Positions 7,264-13,110 of a DNA stretch of 15,606 nucleotides are shown here, piece by piece; position 1 is the stretch's first letter, and the number at the start of each line of letters is the position of its first letter. The stretch spans positions 1 to 15,606 of the forward strand of contig CABQJK010000043.1 in assembly GCA_902464495.1 (NCBI GenBank). The letters run 5' to 3'. Position numbers and translations under genes: made by a program. Below the pieces are notes generated by a model, which saw only the letters and a program-made list of their open reading frames with translations, searched no databases and had not been told where the DNA came from. Source of the DNA: an uncultured Collinsella sp. (GTDB lineage Bacteria; Actinomycetota; Coriobacteriia; Coriobacteriales; Coriobacteriaceae).

Positions 7264-8268
7264 ATGACTGTTACGTTCGAAGGTTACGAGCGCCGCGCTG
7301 ACAAGATCAACAAGTGCCTCGCCGACAACGGCATCGCCTCCCTCGAGGAAGCTCTGCAGATCTGCACCGACAAGGGCTTCAACCCGCGTGAGATCGTCAA
7401 CAACACCCAGTCCATCGCCTTCCAGAACGCCGAGTGGGCCTACACCCTCGGTTGCGCTCTCGCTGTCAAGCGTGGCGCAAAGACCGCTTCTGAGGCTGCC
7501 GCCATCATCGGCGAGGGCATCCAGGCCTTCACCGTTCCCGGCTCCGTCGCCGAGGACCGCAAGGTCGGCCTGGGCCACGGCAACCTGGGCGCTATGCTGC
7601 TCTCCGACGACACCGAGTGCTTCGCCTTCCTGGCCGGCCATGAGTCCTTCGCTGCCGCTGAGGGCGCTATCGGCCTGGCTCTGAACGCCAACAAGGCTCG
7701 CAAGAAGCCGCTGCGCGTTATCCTTAACGGTCTGGGCAAGGACGCCGCCCAGATCATCGCCCGCATCAACGGCTTCACCTATGTGAAGACCCAGTTCGAC
7801 TACTACACGGGCGAGCTCAAGGTCGTCGAGACCATCCCCTACTCCGATGGTCCCCGCGCTGCCGTTAACTGCTACGGCTCCGACGACGTCCGCGAGGGCG
7901 TTGCCATCATGTGGCACGAGAACGTCGACATCTCGATCACCGGTAACTCCACCAACCCCACGCGCTTCCAGCACCCCGTCGCTGGCACCTACAAGAAGGA
8001 GCGCCTCGAGGCTGGCAAGAAGTACTTCTCCGTCGCTTCTGGTGGCGGCACTGGCCGTACCCTGCACCCGGACAACATGGGCGCCGGCCCTGCCTCTTAC
8101 GGCATGACCGACACCATGGGCCGCATGCACTCCGACGCCCAGTTCGCCGGTTCTTCCTCCGTGCCTGCGCACGTCGACATGATGGGTCTCATCGGCATGG
8201 GCAACAACCCCATGGTAGGTGCCACCGTCGCCTGCGCTGTCGCCGTCGAGGAGGCCCTCAAGGCCTAA
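7264..8268 (+). CDS. GGGtGRT family protein, function unknown
   Basis: The 334-aa product carries the family-naming motif GGGTGRT at residues 260-266, followed by a Gly/Met/His-rich conserved stretch (LHPDNMGAG, MGRMHSD, PAHVDMMGLIGMGNNP). Six cysteines are visible (C18, C34, C64 and others at TECFAF, VNCYGSD and VACAVAV), and many histidines lie in conserved-looking contexts (GLGHGNLG, MWHENVD, FQHPVAG). This suggests metal or Fe-S binding, but no reaction is known to me. There is no signal peptide or membrane segment, so it is presumably cytosolic. It starts 18 nt after the scaffold gene with AAAGGGAGGG as ribosome binding site, and a strong terminator follows, so the two genes form a self-contained operon. 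Optimised codon use (few rare codons) suggests high expression. Confidence 0.88.
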   Translation: MTVTFEGYERRADKINKCLADNGIASLEEALQICTDKGFNPREIVNNTQSIAFQNAEWAYTLGCALAVKRGAKTASEAAAIIGEGIQAFTVPGSVAEDRKVGLGHGNLGAMLLSDDTECFAFLAGHESFAAAEGAIGLALNANKARKKPLRVILNGLGKDAAQIIARINGFTYVKTQFDYYTGELKVVETIPYSDGPRAAVNCYGSDDVREGVAIMWHENVDISITGNSTNPTRFQHPVAGTYKKERLEAGKKYFSVASGGGTGRTLHPDNMGAGPASYGMTDTMGRMHSDAQFAGSSSVPAHVDMMGLIGMGNNPMVGATVACAVAVEEALKA

Positions 8269-8303
8269 TCGCGCCCGCGCGATGCTCATATAGTTGAGCT
8301 TAG

Positions 8304-8336
8304 GAGCCGCTACCTTTCGAGGTGGCGGCTCTTTTT
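8304..8336 (+). terminator. Rho-independent terminator after GGGtGRT gene
   Basis: GAGCCGCTACC (8304-8314) pairs with GGTGGCGGCTC (8321-8331), 11 bp with one wobble, loop TTTCGA, followed by TTTTT. A textbook intrinsic terminator 35 nt past the stop codon. Confidence 0.93.
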
Positions 8337-8524
8337 GTTTGCGCTGTCACAGGGCAGCTAATGCCGATATATCAGTTGTGGCGATATACGAGATGCGATG
8401 AGAAGGAGCCGCCAAGCAGCCCTAACGTCCATGTGCCATATTCGCCCTTTACCGATTTATTCAATCTTTGCGATACCTTTGCCGATTACTCGTGCGACAA
8501 TGCGCCGGACGAGAAAGGAATCCG
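8337..8524 (+). promoter_or_regulatory. Intergenic region and presumed promoter of the FAD gene
   Basis: The region between the terminator and the FAD-oxidoreductase gene must hold its promoter. TATATC (8368-8373) and GATATA (8383-8388) form a small inverted repeat that could be an operator. AT-rich DNA around 8451-8485 could carry promoter hexamers, but no convincing -35/-10 pair was found. A short frame beginning at 8322 starts in the terminator T-run and is not a credible gene. Confidence 0.35.
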
Positions 8525-10051
8525 ATGGAATCGACTGATGTACTGGTAATTGGATCTGGCATTGCGGGCCTTTGCGCCGCCATCGAAGCGGCGCGCGCGG
8601 GCGCGACCGTCACTGTGGCAAGCGCCGGCAAGACTATGAGCGGATCGAGCTTTTTCCCGGGAACCTGGGGTCTCGGCCTTATTGGCCCCGTCGACGAAGA
8701 CGACGAACAGGACCTCATCGACACCATCCAGGCCGTCGGCGGCGGCGTTGCCGACCCCGAGCTCGTCCAGACGTTTGTCCACGGCATTCCCCAGGCGATT
8801 CAATGGCTCGAGCAAGACTTGGGCGTTGAACTCCAACGTCCGCAAAGTGCCGAGAGTGCCCAGCAAAAGCAATTTATCCCCTGTTTTGACCATAAGACGC
8901 GTATGTGGCGCGGTCTCACCCGCAAGCCCCTTGAGGACGCTCTGACAGCCCAGATCAAATCGCTCGGCATTCGCCTACTCCCCCGCCACGAGCTTATCGA
9001 CCTTGTTGAGGACACGAACGGCAGAATCACCGGAACCGTGCTCTACGACCTTACCGAAAATCGAATCGTGCCCCTTGCTGCCAAGGCCACGATCATCGCA
9101 GCCGGTGGCACAGGCGGCCTGTTCGAGCGCAGCCTTACGTCGGCTGATGTGCTCAGCTCCTCGCAGGCCATCGCACTGGCGCACGGTGCATCGCTTACTA
9201 ATATAGAGTTCATGCAGATGATGCCCGGCTTCATCGAGCCCAAGCGAAACCTTGTCTTTAACGAAAAGACCTGGCGCTACGTACATGTAGACCAGCCGGT
9301 CGATATTGCCGACGGCAAGCTGAACGATCTGCTTGAGCAGCGCTCCGGATATGGCCCCTTCACTTCGCGCCTGGCTTCCCGCGCCATCGATCTTGCCATC
9401 GATCAAGCGGGCGCCGAAGGCTTGGCGCTCCACTACGACTTCCCCCGCGAGGACATCCCCGAGTTTGTGCAGACCTTTGCCACCTGGCTACAACACGAGC
9501 ACGGCATCGCGCCGACCGACGAGATGCGCGTGGCGATGTATGCCCACGCCGCCAACGGCGGTATCAAAATCGACAAGACCGCGTACGCAGGCGTTGAGGG
9601 CCTCTACGCCTGCGGTGAGGCAACAGGCGGCATGCACGGTGCCGACCGCATCGGCGGCTTGTCGAGTGCCAATGGCATCGTGTTCGGGCGCATTGCGGGC
9701 GCATCGGCAGCCCAAGCAGCGCTGGACGCTCCTGAGGCGGCCGCACCGATGGATATCGCCCTCCCCCAGCATGGCATAGCTACAGCAGACGCCGAGCGCC
9801 TGACCCGCTGCCTCAAACGCACAATGAGTACCTACTGCATGATCAACAGGACCGAAGCGGGTCTATCCAAGGCCCTGCAACAGCTTGAAAGCCTGCAAGA
9901 CGACGCAACGGCGCTGAGCAAGCCACACGCCAATGACAGCGAAATCGCAGCCCTCGCCCGCCTGCAATCGCAGATTCAACTAGCACAGGAAATGGTCAAA
10001 GCCATGTGCAAACGAACCGAAAGTCTCGGATCGCACTATCGATCGAATTAA
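8525..10051 (+). CDS. FAD-dependent oxidoreductase, SdhA/FrdA/NadB superfamily
   Basis: A 508-aa flavoprotein. The N-terminal Rossmann motif G10-S-G-I-A-G15 in VLVIGSGIAG binds the FAD ADP moiety; AAGGTGGLFE is the second FAD-contact region. The C-terminal FAD block LYACGEATGGMHGADRIGG has R375 in the position of the conserved substrate arginine of fumarate reductases. FMQMMPGF corresponds to the FxQxHP segment, with Met instead of the usual His, and H341 lies in AHAANGGIKID. After residue 415 a short helical domain follows (STYCMINRTEAGL). The altered FMQMMP motif and the lack of nadA/nadC or sdhB/frdB neighbours argue against a simple NadB or SdhA label. The substrate is unknown; a soluble 2-enoate or fumarate-like reductase or dicarboxylate oxidase is possible. 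Start at 8525 has GAAAGGA upstream; an earlier frame from 8468 lacks homology. Likely monocistronic. Confidence 0.85.
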   Translation: MESTDVLVIGSGIAGLCAAIEAARAGATVTVASAGKTMSGSSFFPGTWGLGLIGPVDEDDEQDLIDTIQAVGGGVADPELVQTFVHGIPQAIQWLEQDLGVELQRPQSAESAQQKQFIPCFDHKTRMWRGLTRKPLEDALTAQIKSLGIRLLPRHELIDLVEDTNGRITGTVLYDLTENRIVPLAAKATIIAAGGTGGLFERSLTSADVLSSSQAIALAHGASLTNIEFMQMMPGFIEPKRNLVFNEKTWRYVHVDQPVDIADGKLNDLLEQRSGYGPFTSRLASRAIDLAIDQAGAEGLALHYDFPREDIPEFVQTFATWLQHEHGIAPTDEMRVAMYAHAANGGIKIDKTAYAGVEGLYACGEATGGMHGADRIGGLSSANGIVFGRIAGASAAQAALDAPEAAAPMDIALPQHGIATADAERLTRCLKRTMSTYCMINRTEAGLSKALQQLESLQDDATALSKPHANDSEIAALARLQSQIQLAQEMVKAMCKRTESLGSHYRSN

Positions 10052-10093
10052 ACTGGACACCTATCTAAAGCAGAGCACAACTACTCGATATCT

Positions 10094-10129
10094 ATGGGCC
10101 CCGTGAGCTCGAAGTGGCACGGGGCCCAT
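10094..10129 (+). terminator. Perfect 12-bp hairpin after the FAD gene (terminator-like, no T-run)
   Basis: ATGGGCCCCGTG (10094-10105) and CACGGGGCCCAT (10118-10129) are exact reverse complements around a 12-nt loop. The stem is very stable, but neither side has a T-run, so it may act as a 3'-end hairpin, a Rho-linked stop or a protein site rather than a classical intrinsic terminator. Confidence 0.6.
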
Positions 10130-10212
10130 TCGTGTCCGTACGGCAGCGTATCCTTATTCTGAATACGGAGCGGGCAAAGCCCGCATAGACAATAGGCCAG
10201 CGAGGAGGAGAT
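10130..10212 (+). promoter_or_regulatory. Leader of the dinD-like gene
   Basis: Contains GTATCCTTATTCTGAATAC, in which TATTCT could be a -10 element, a perfect GCGGGC-AAA-GCCCGC hairpin (10170-10184), and the ribosome binding site GAGGAGGAG. No actinobacterial LexA box (GAAC followed by GTTC) was found here, although E. coli dinD is SOS-regulated. Confidence 0.4.
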
Positions 10213-11073
10213 ATGGACAGTAGAGATATCGAGAAGTGGCGTGTCGAACTTGATAGCTACGCCAATGTGGAAGACGGCGTTGAGTATTGGCTCGCACGAG
10301 ATTTAATGGAACCCATGGGGTACACGCGATGGGAAAACTTCGCCGAAGTTGTTAAGAGGGCAAAAGTCTCGTGCGAAACAAACAAAACTCCAGTTGATTC
10401 CCATTTTCGTGACACCACGAAAATGGTAATTGCCGGTGTCGCCGCTCGAGCGGTTAAAGACTACAAACTTACGCGCTATGCATGCTATTTAATCGCCCAG
10501 AACGGAGATTCAAACAAGCCAGAGATTGCGCTCGCCCAGGCATACTTTGCCGTGCAGACGCGCCGCCAAGAGCTCATAGAGCAGCGCTTCGCAGAGATTC
10601 AGCGCTTACAGGCGCGCCACTCGCTATCCGATTCAGAGAAACAGCTCTCAGGTATTGCATTCAAACGCGGCGTAGACTCCAAAGGATTCGCGATCATCAA
10701 ATCGAAGGGCGATGAAGCGTTATTCGGCGGCAGAAGCACGGCGGAAATGAAGCAGCAGCTCGGCATACCCAAGAGCGCGGCATTGGCGGACAGGTTAGCC
10801 GATGTCCTCATCAAAGCAAAGGACCTTACGAACTCGATGACGGCCTTCAACGCCGAGGAACACGACCTGTACGGTCTGGACCAGATCAAGCAAGAGCACG
10901 TCGAGAACAACACAAGCGTGCGTGGCAGCCTCATCGACCGCGGAATTGTCCCCGAGAACCTGCCGCCTGCCGAGGATACAAAAAAGCTCGAGCGTCGCGT
11001 GAAGGCAGACGAGAAGAAACTCAAGGAAGGTACCGACGGTTTTACCGATCCCCAGGGTAGACTCGATCTGTGA
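10213..11073 (+). CDS. dinD: DinD-like (DNA-damage-inducible protein D) family protein
   Basis: The 286-aa product resembles E. coli DinD over most of its length. Residues 24-43 (EYWLARDLMEPMGYTRWENF) are the BRO/antirepressor-like N-terminal signature, and residues about 87-120 (TRYACYLIAQNGDSNKP, then AQAYFAVQTRRQE) are nearly diagnostic for DinD. The C-terminal half is helical, with a Lys/Glu-rich end (DTKKLERRVKADEKKLKEG), and NLPPAED matches the usual DinD C-terminal region. E. coli DinD is SOS-induced and reported to inhibit RecA activities; whether this protein does is inference. BRO/antirepressor relatives are common in phages and plasmids. Codon use is more AT-rich than its neighbours, especially before 10500, and a tRNA 3'-end copy lies just downstream, so horizontal acquisition is plausible. 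Start supported by GAGGAGGAG upstream. Confidence 0.85.
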   Translation: MDSRDIEKWRVELDSYANVEDGVEYWLARDLMEPMGYTRWENFAEVVKRAKVSCETNKTPVDSHFRDTTKMVIAGVAARAVKDYKLTRYACYLIAQNGDSNKPEIALAQAYFAVQTRRQELIEQRFAEIQRLQARHSLSDSEKQLSGIAFKRGVDSKGFAIIKSKGDEALFGGRSTAEMKQQLGIPKSAALADRLADVLIKAKDLTNSMTAFNAEEHDLYGLDQIKQEHVENNTSVRGSLIDRGIVPENLPPAEDTKKLERRVKADEKKLKEGTDGFTDPQGRLDL

Positions 11074-11116
11074 AAGCGGCCGTGCCCTTTCGGGTTCGAC
11101 CACATTCGAGGTTAAC

Positions 11117-11146
11117 AAAAAGCGACCAGCCTAAGCCAGCCGCTTT
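11117..11146 (-). terminator. Leftward terminator of the truncated tRNA-Lys copy
   Basis: On the minus strand AAAGCGGCTGGC pairs with GCTGGTCGCTTT (12 bp including several G-T pairs), loop TTAG, followed by a T-run (A-run at 11117-11121). It sits in the same position relative to the tRNA fragment as the terminator of the intact gene, so it is a diverged duplicate. Confidence 0.65.
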
Positions 11147-11153
11147 AACATGC

Positions 11154-11175
11154 TTTGGTGGGCCGTCAGGGGGTC
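11154..11175 (-). pseudogene. Truncated tRNA-Lys 3' end (remnant or attachment-site-like)
   Basis: These 22 bp equal 11331-11352, i.e. the encoded CCA end, discriminator, 3' acceptor strand and part of the T arm of tRNA-Lys(CTT), plus two bases outside. Beyond 11175 similarity ends abruptly (AGCCTG instead of GAACCC), so the rest of the tRNA is missing. Such 3'-end tRNA copies are classic traces of integrase-mediated insertion, but duplication followed by deletion explains it equally well. Confidence 0.7.
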
Positions 11176-11256
11176 AGCCTGCTGCGCAGGCGGCCGCTGC
11201 GGCGCTTCGCGCCTTGCGCGCTGCGCTGGCAAATGCTCGCGCATTTCCTCAGCACC
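11176..11256. other. Cluster of short GC-rich hairpins
   Basis: Between the two repeat copies lie three small perfect inverted repeats: GCCTGC-TGC-GCAGGC, GGCGC-TTC-GCGCC and AAATGC-TCGC-GCATTT. No gene is credible here; a short frame spanning 11070-11402 runs through repeats and the tRNA antisense strand. Confidence 0.5.
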
Positions 11257-11352
11257 GCGCCCTTACGGGTTCGGCCCCATGTACTGTTAACAAAAAAAAC
11301 GGCCAACCGAAGTTGACCGTCTTAACAATCTTTGGTGGGCCGTCAGGGGGTC
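11257..11352. repeat. Imperfect direct repeat, copy B (overlaps intact tRNA-Lys 3' end)
   Basis: Counterpart of copy A at 11082-11175, covering the flank, terminator and last 20 nt of the first intact tRNA-Lys gene. Here the tRNA sequence continues intact beyond the shared block. Confidence 0.75.
11292..11320 (-). terminator. Terminator of the tRNA-His/tRNA-Lys operon
   Basis: On the minus strand ACGGTCAAC pairs with GTTGGCCGT (9 bp, one wobble) around a TTCG tetraloop, followed by eight T (A-run 11292-11299). A strong intrinsic terminator just past the tRNA-Lys CCA end. Confidence 0.92.
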
Positions 11353-11408
11353 GAACCCTGGACCTTGGGATTAAGAGTCCCCTGCTCTACCAACTGAGCT
11401 AACGACCC
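11333..11408 (-). tRNA. tRNA-Lys(CTT), copy 1
   Basis: A 76-nt gene with encoded CCA. The acceptor stem GGGTCGT pairs with ACGGCCC (T4-G69 wobble), the D arm is GCTC-AGTTGGTA-GAGC, and the anticodon loop CTCTTAA gives CTT, decoding AAG. The T loop is GTTCGAA type. Sequence identical to copy 2 at 11452-11527. Confidence 0.97.
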
Positions 11409-11412
11409 AAAG

Positions 11413-11438
11413 CTAAAGTCCGTTGTGGCGGACTTTAG
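11413..11438. repeat. Perfect hairpin between the two tRNA-Lys genes
   Basis: CTAAAGTCCG (11413-11422) and CGGACTTTAG (11429-11438) form a perfect 10-bp stem with a 6-nt loop. There is no T-run on the transcribed minus strand, so read-through and a role in tRNA precursor processing are more likely than termination. Confidence 0.6.
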
Positions 11439-11451
11439 AGGAGATATCGTG

Positions 11452-11527
11452 TGGTGGGCCGTCAGGGGGTCGAACCCTGGACCTTGGGATTAAGAGTCCC
11501 CTGCTCTACCAACTGAGCTAACGACCC
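11452..11527 (-). tRNA. tRNA-Lys(CTT), copy 2
   Basis: Same 76-nt sequence as copy 1, including encoded CCA and CTT anticodon. It is flanked by GATATC on both sides. It lies between tRNA-His and copy 1 in the same leftward transcript. Confidence 0.97.
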
Positions 11528-11549
11528 GATATCAACACGAAGCAAGAAC

Positions 11550-11627
11550 TGGGGTGGGTAAAGGGACTCGAACCCTCGACCTACGGGACCACAACCCGTC
11601 GCTCTAGCCAACTGAGCTACACCCACC
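11550..11627 (-). tRNA. tRNA-His(GTG)
   Basis: The anticodon loop TTGTGGT gives GTG, decoding His. The extra 5' G(-1) at 11627 pairs with C73 at 11553, the hallmark identity pair of tRNA-His; acceptor GTGGGTG pairs with TACCCAC, and CCA is encoded. It is the first gene of the leftward tRNA operon. Confidence 0.97.
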
Positions 11628-11653
11628 GTGTCCTGTGCGCTTCGCGCTCGACT

Positions 11654-11682
11654 ATTATTGCAAGGAACGCCACGCGATGCAA
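11654..11682 (-). promoter_or_regulatory. Sigma70-type promoter of the tRNA operon
   Basis: On the minus strand TTGCAT (11682-11677) and AATAAT (11659-11654) are separated by 17 nt, with the -10 element 26 nt before the tRNA-His 5' end. Orientation, spacing and position all fit. Confidence 0.7.
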
Positions 11683-11689
11683 GCCCCAA

Positions 11690-11708
11690 TTTTCAAGAAT
11701 TTTGAAAA
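11690..11708. promoter_or_regulatory. AT-rich inverted repeat in the divergent intergenic region
   Basis: TTTTCAA (11690-11696) and TTGAAAA (11702-11708) form a 7-bp inverted repeat just upstream of the tRNA promoter and about 85 bp before the aminotransferase. It could be an upstream activating element or operator; no factor is identified. Confidence 0.35.
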
Positions 11709-11792
11709 GAGTTTTTCGGATCCATTTCGAGCATTTCCCACCGGTTTCATAGGAGTAAACTTGCCCCACTGCAAATGCTCGAAAGGACAAGC

Positions 11793-12974
11793 ATGAAAGA
11801 ACTCTCCAACCGCACGGCAACGTTTACCGATTCGGTCATCCGCCGCATGACGCGCATCTCCAATAAGTATGGCGCCGTCAACCTGTCGCAGGGCTTCCCC
11901 GACTTTGATCCCCCGGCGCAGCTGCTCGATAGCCTCAGCACCATCGCCACCGACCCCAAGCCGCTCTACCACCAGTACTCCATCACCTGGGGCTCCCAGG
12001 CCATGCGCGAGGCGCTTGCCGCCAAGCAGGAGCACTTTATGGGCATGCCGATCAACCCCAACGAAAATATCGTAGTCACCTGCGGCTCCACCGAGGCCAT
12101 GATGGCCGCCATGATGACGGTCACGAACCCCGGCGACAAGGTCGTCATTTTCTCGCCGTTCTACGAGAACTACGGCGCCGACACGATCCTTTCGGGGGCC
12201 GAGCCCATCTATGTGCCACTCAACCCGCCCACCTTTGACTTCGACCGTGAGGTCCTGGAGGCGGCCTTCCGCGACAACGATCCCAAGGCGATCGTTCTAT
12301 GCAACCCGTCCAACCCCTGTGGCAAGGTCTTTACCCGCGAGGAGCTCACCTTTATCGCCGGCCTGTGCAAAAAGTACGACGCCTACTGCATTACCGACGA
12401 AGTCTACGAGCACATCGTCTACGCGCCCCACGAGCACGTGTACATGGCCACGCTGCCCGGCATGTTTGAGCGCACCATCAGCTGCAGCTCGCTGTCCAAG
12501 ACCTACTCCATCACCGGCTGGCGCCTGGGCTACACCATCGCTCCAGCCGAAATCACCGAGCGCATCAAGAAGGTCCACGACTTCCTCACCGTGGGTGCCG
12601 CCGCTCCCCTGCAAGAGGCCGTCGTCACCGCCCTCAACTTCGACGACAGCTATTACCAGGAGGTTCTCGACCTCTACACCGCCAAGCGCGACCTATTCTG
12701 TCAGGGACTCGATAGCATCGGCCTCACGCACAACGTGCCGCAGGGCGCCTACTACGTGATGATGGATATCTCGGAGTTTGGCTATGACAGCGACCTCGAC
12801 TTCTGCGAGGATTTGGCCTCCAAGGTGGGCGTGGGCGCCGTACCCGGCTCGAGCTTCTTCCGCGAGCCCGTCAACCATCTGATTCGTTTCCACTTTGCCA
12901 AGCGAGACGAGACGCTTAACGCGGCGCTTGAGAACCTCAAGTCTCTGCGTGATAAAATCGAGCCGCGCGGGTAA
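11793..12974 (+). CDS. Class I/II PLP-dependent aminotransferase
   Basis: A 393-aa fold-type I aminotransferase that swaps an amino group between an amino acid and a 2-oxo acid in the cytosol. Visible are VNLSQGFPDFDPP near the N-terminus, GSTEAMMAAM (phosphate-binding region), NPSNPCGKVF with the cofactor asparagine, YCITDEVYEHIVY with the pyridine-binding Asp, the Schiff-base K236 in SSLSKTYSITGWRLGY, and the C-terminal substrate arginine in HLIRFHFAK. The motifs resemble the aspartate/methionine/kynurenine aminotransferase branch; the exact substrate cannot be read from sequence. Start at 11793 is preceded by GAAAGGA at 5-6 nt; a start 18 nt earlier would place the ribosome binding site inside the gene. 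It is monocistronic, divergent from the tRNA operon and closed by a strong terminator. Confidence 0.94.
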   Translation: MKELSNRTATFTDSVIRRMTRISNKYGAVNLSQGFPDFDPPAQLLDSLSTIATDPKPLYHQYSITWGSQAMREALAAKQEHFMGMPINPNENIVVTCGSTEAMMAAMMTVTNPGDKVVIFSPFYENYGADTILSGAEPIYVPLNPPTFDFDREVLEAAFRDNDPKAIVLCNPSNPCGKVFTREELTFIAGLCKKYDAYCITDEVYEHIVYAPHEHVYMATLPGMFERTISCSSLSKTYSITGWRLGYTIAPAEITERIKKVHDFLTVGAAAPLQEAVVTALNFDDSYYQEVLDLYTAKRDLFCQGLDSIGLTHNVPQGAYYVMMDISEFGYDSDLDFCEDLASKVGVGAVPGSSFFREPVNHLIRFHFAKRDETLNAALENLKSLRDKIEPRG

Positions 12975-12998
12975 GGACGGTCAGTAACTAAAGGCACT

Positions 12999-13040
12999 AA
13001 AGAAACCTCGTGAACCCGTTGGGCCATGAGGTTTCTTTTT
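12999..13040 (+). terminator. Terminator after the aminotransferase gene
   Basis: AAAGAAACCTCGTG (12999-13012) pairs with CATGAGGTTTCTTT (13025-13038), 14 bp with one wobble, ending in a T-run. The A-rich left arm also gives some function on the reverse strand. Confidence 0.92.
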
Positions 13041-13069
13041 ATAGCGACCTCATTTATTTTTTAGAGCGC

Positions 13070-13075
13070 TATACT
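13070..13075 (+). promoter_or_regulatory. Possible -10 element of the ROK kinase gene
   Basis: TATACT lies 35 nt before the ATG in an AT-rich tract directly after the terminator. No good -35 hexamer is present at 16-18 nt, so only the -10 is proposed. Confidence 0.4.
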
Positions 13076-13110
13076 TTAGTCACGGAGCAACTCGTCCAGA
13101 GAGGAATACT

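Larger units (their letters stand above)
11082..11175. repeat. Imperfect direct repeat, copy A (tRNA-Lys 3' end plus terminator)
   Basis: Aligns with copy B at 11257-11352, about 177 bp further on. Shared blocks in order: GCCCTT-CGGGTTCG, GTTAACAAAAA, a leftward terminator hairpin of diverged sequence but the same design, CTTTAACA/CTTAACA, and an identical 22-nt block ending in CAGGGGGTC. Copy A starts 9 nt after the dinD stop codon. Confidence 0.75.

Noticed and set aside
6520..8289. 589-codon minus-strand open frame opposite the scaffold and GGGtGRT genes
   Set aside because: It spans two well-supported genes and their intergenic gap, has low-complexity Gly/Ala/Val/Asp composition typical of antisense high-GC frames, and has no recognisable motif.
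11176..11256. Possible CRISPR array in the hairpin-rich spacer
   Set aside because: The inverted repeats differ from each other, there is no regular repeat-spacer pattern, and no cas genes are in the window.
11070..11402. 110-codon + frame across the repeat region and tRNA-Lys
   Set aside because: Covers duplicated non-coding sequence, terminators and the antisense of a tRNA; no ribosome binding site or homology.
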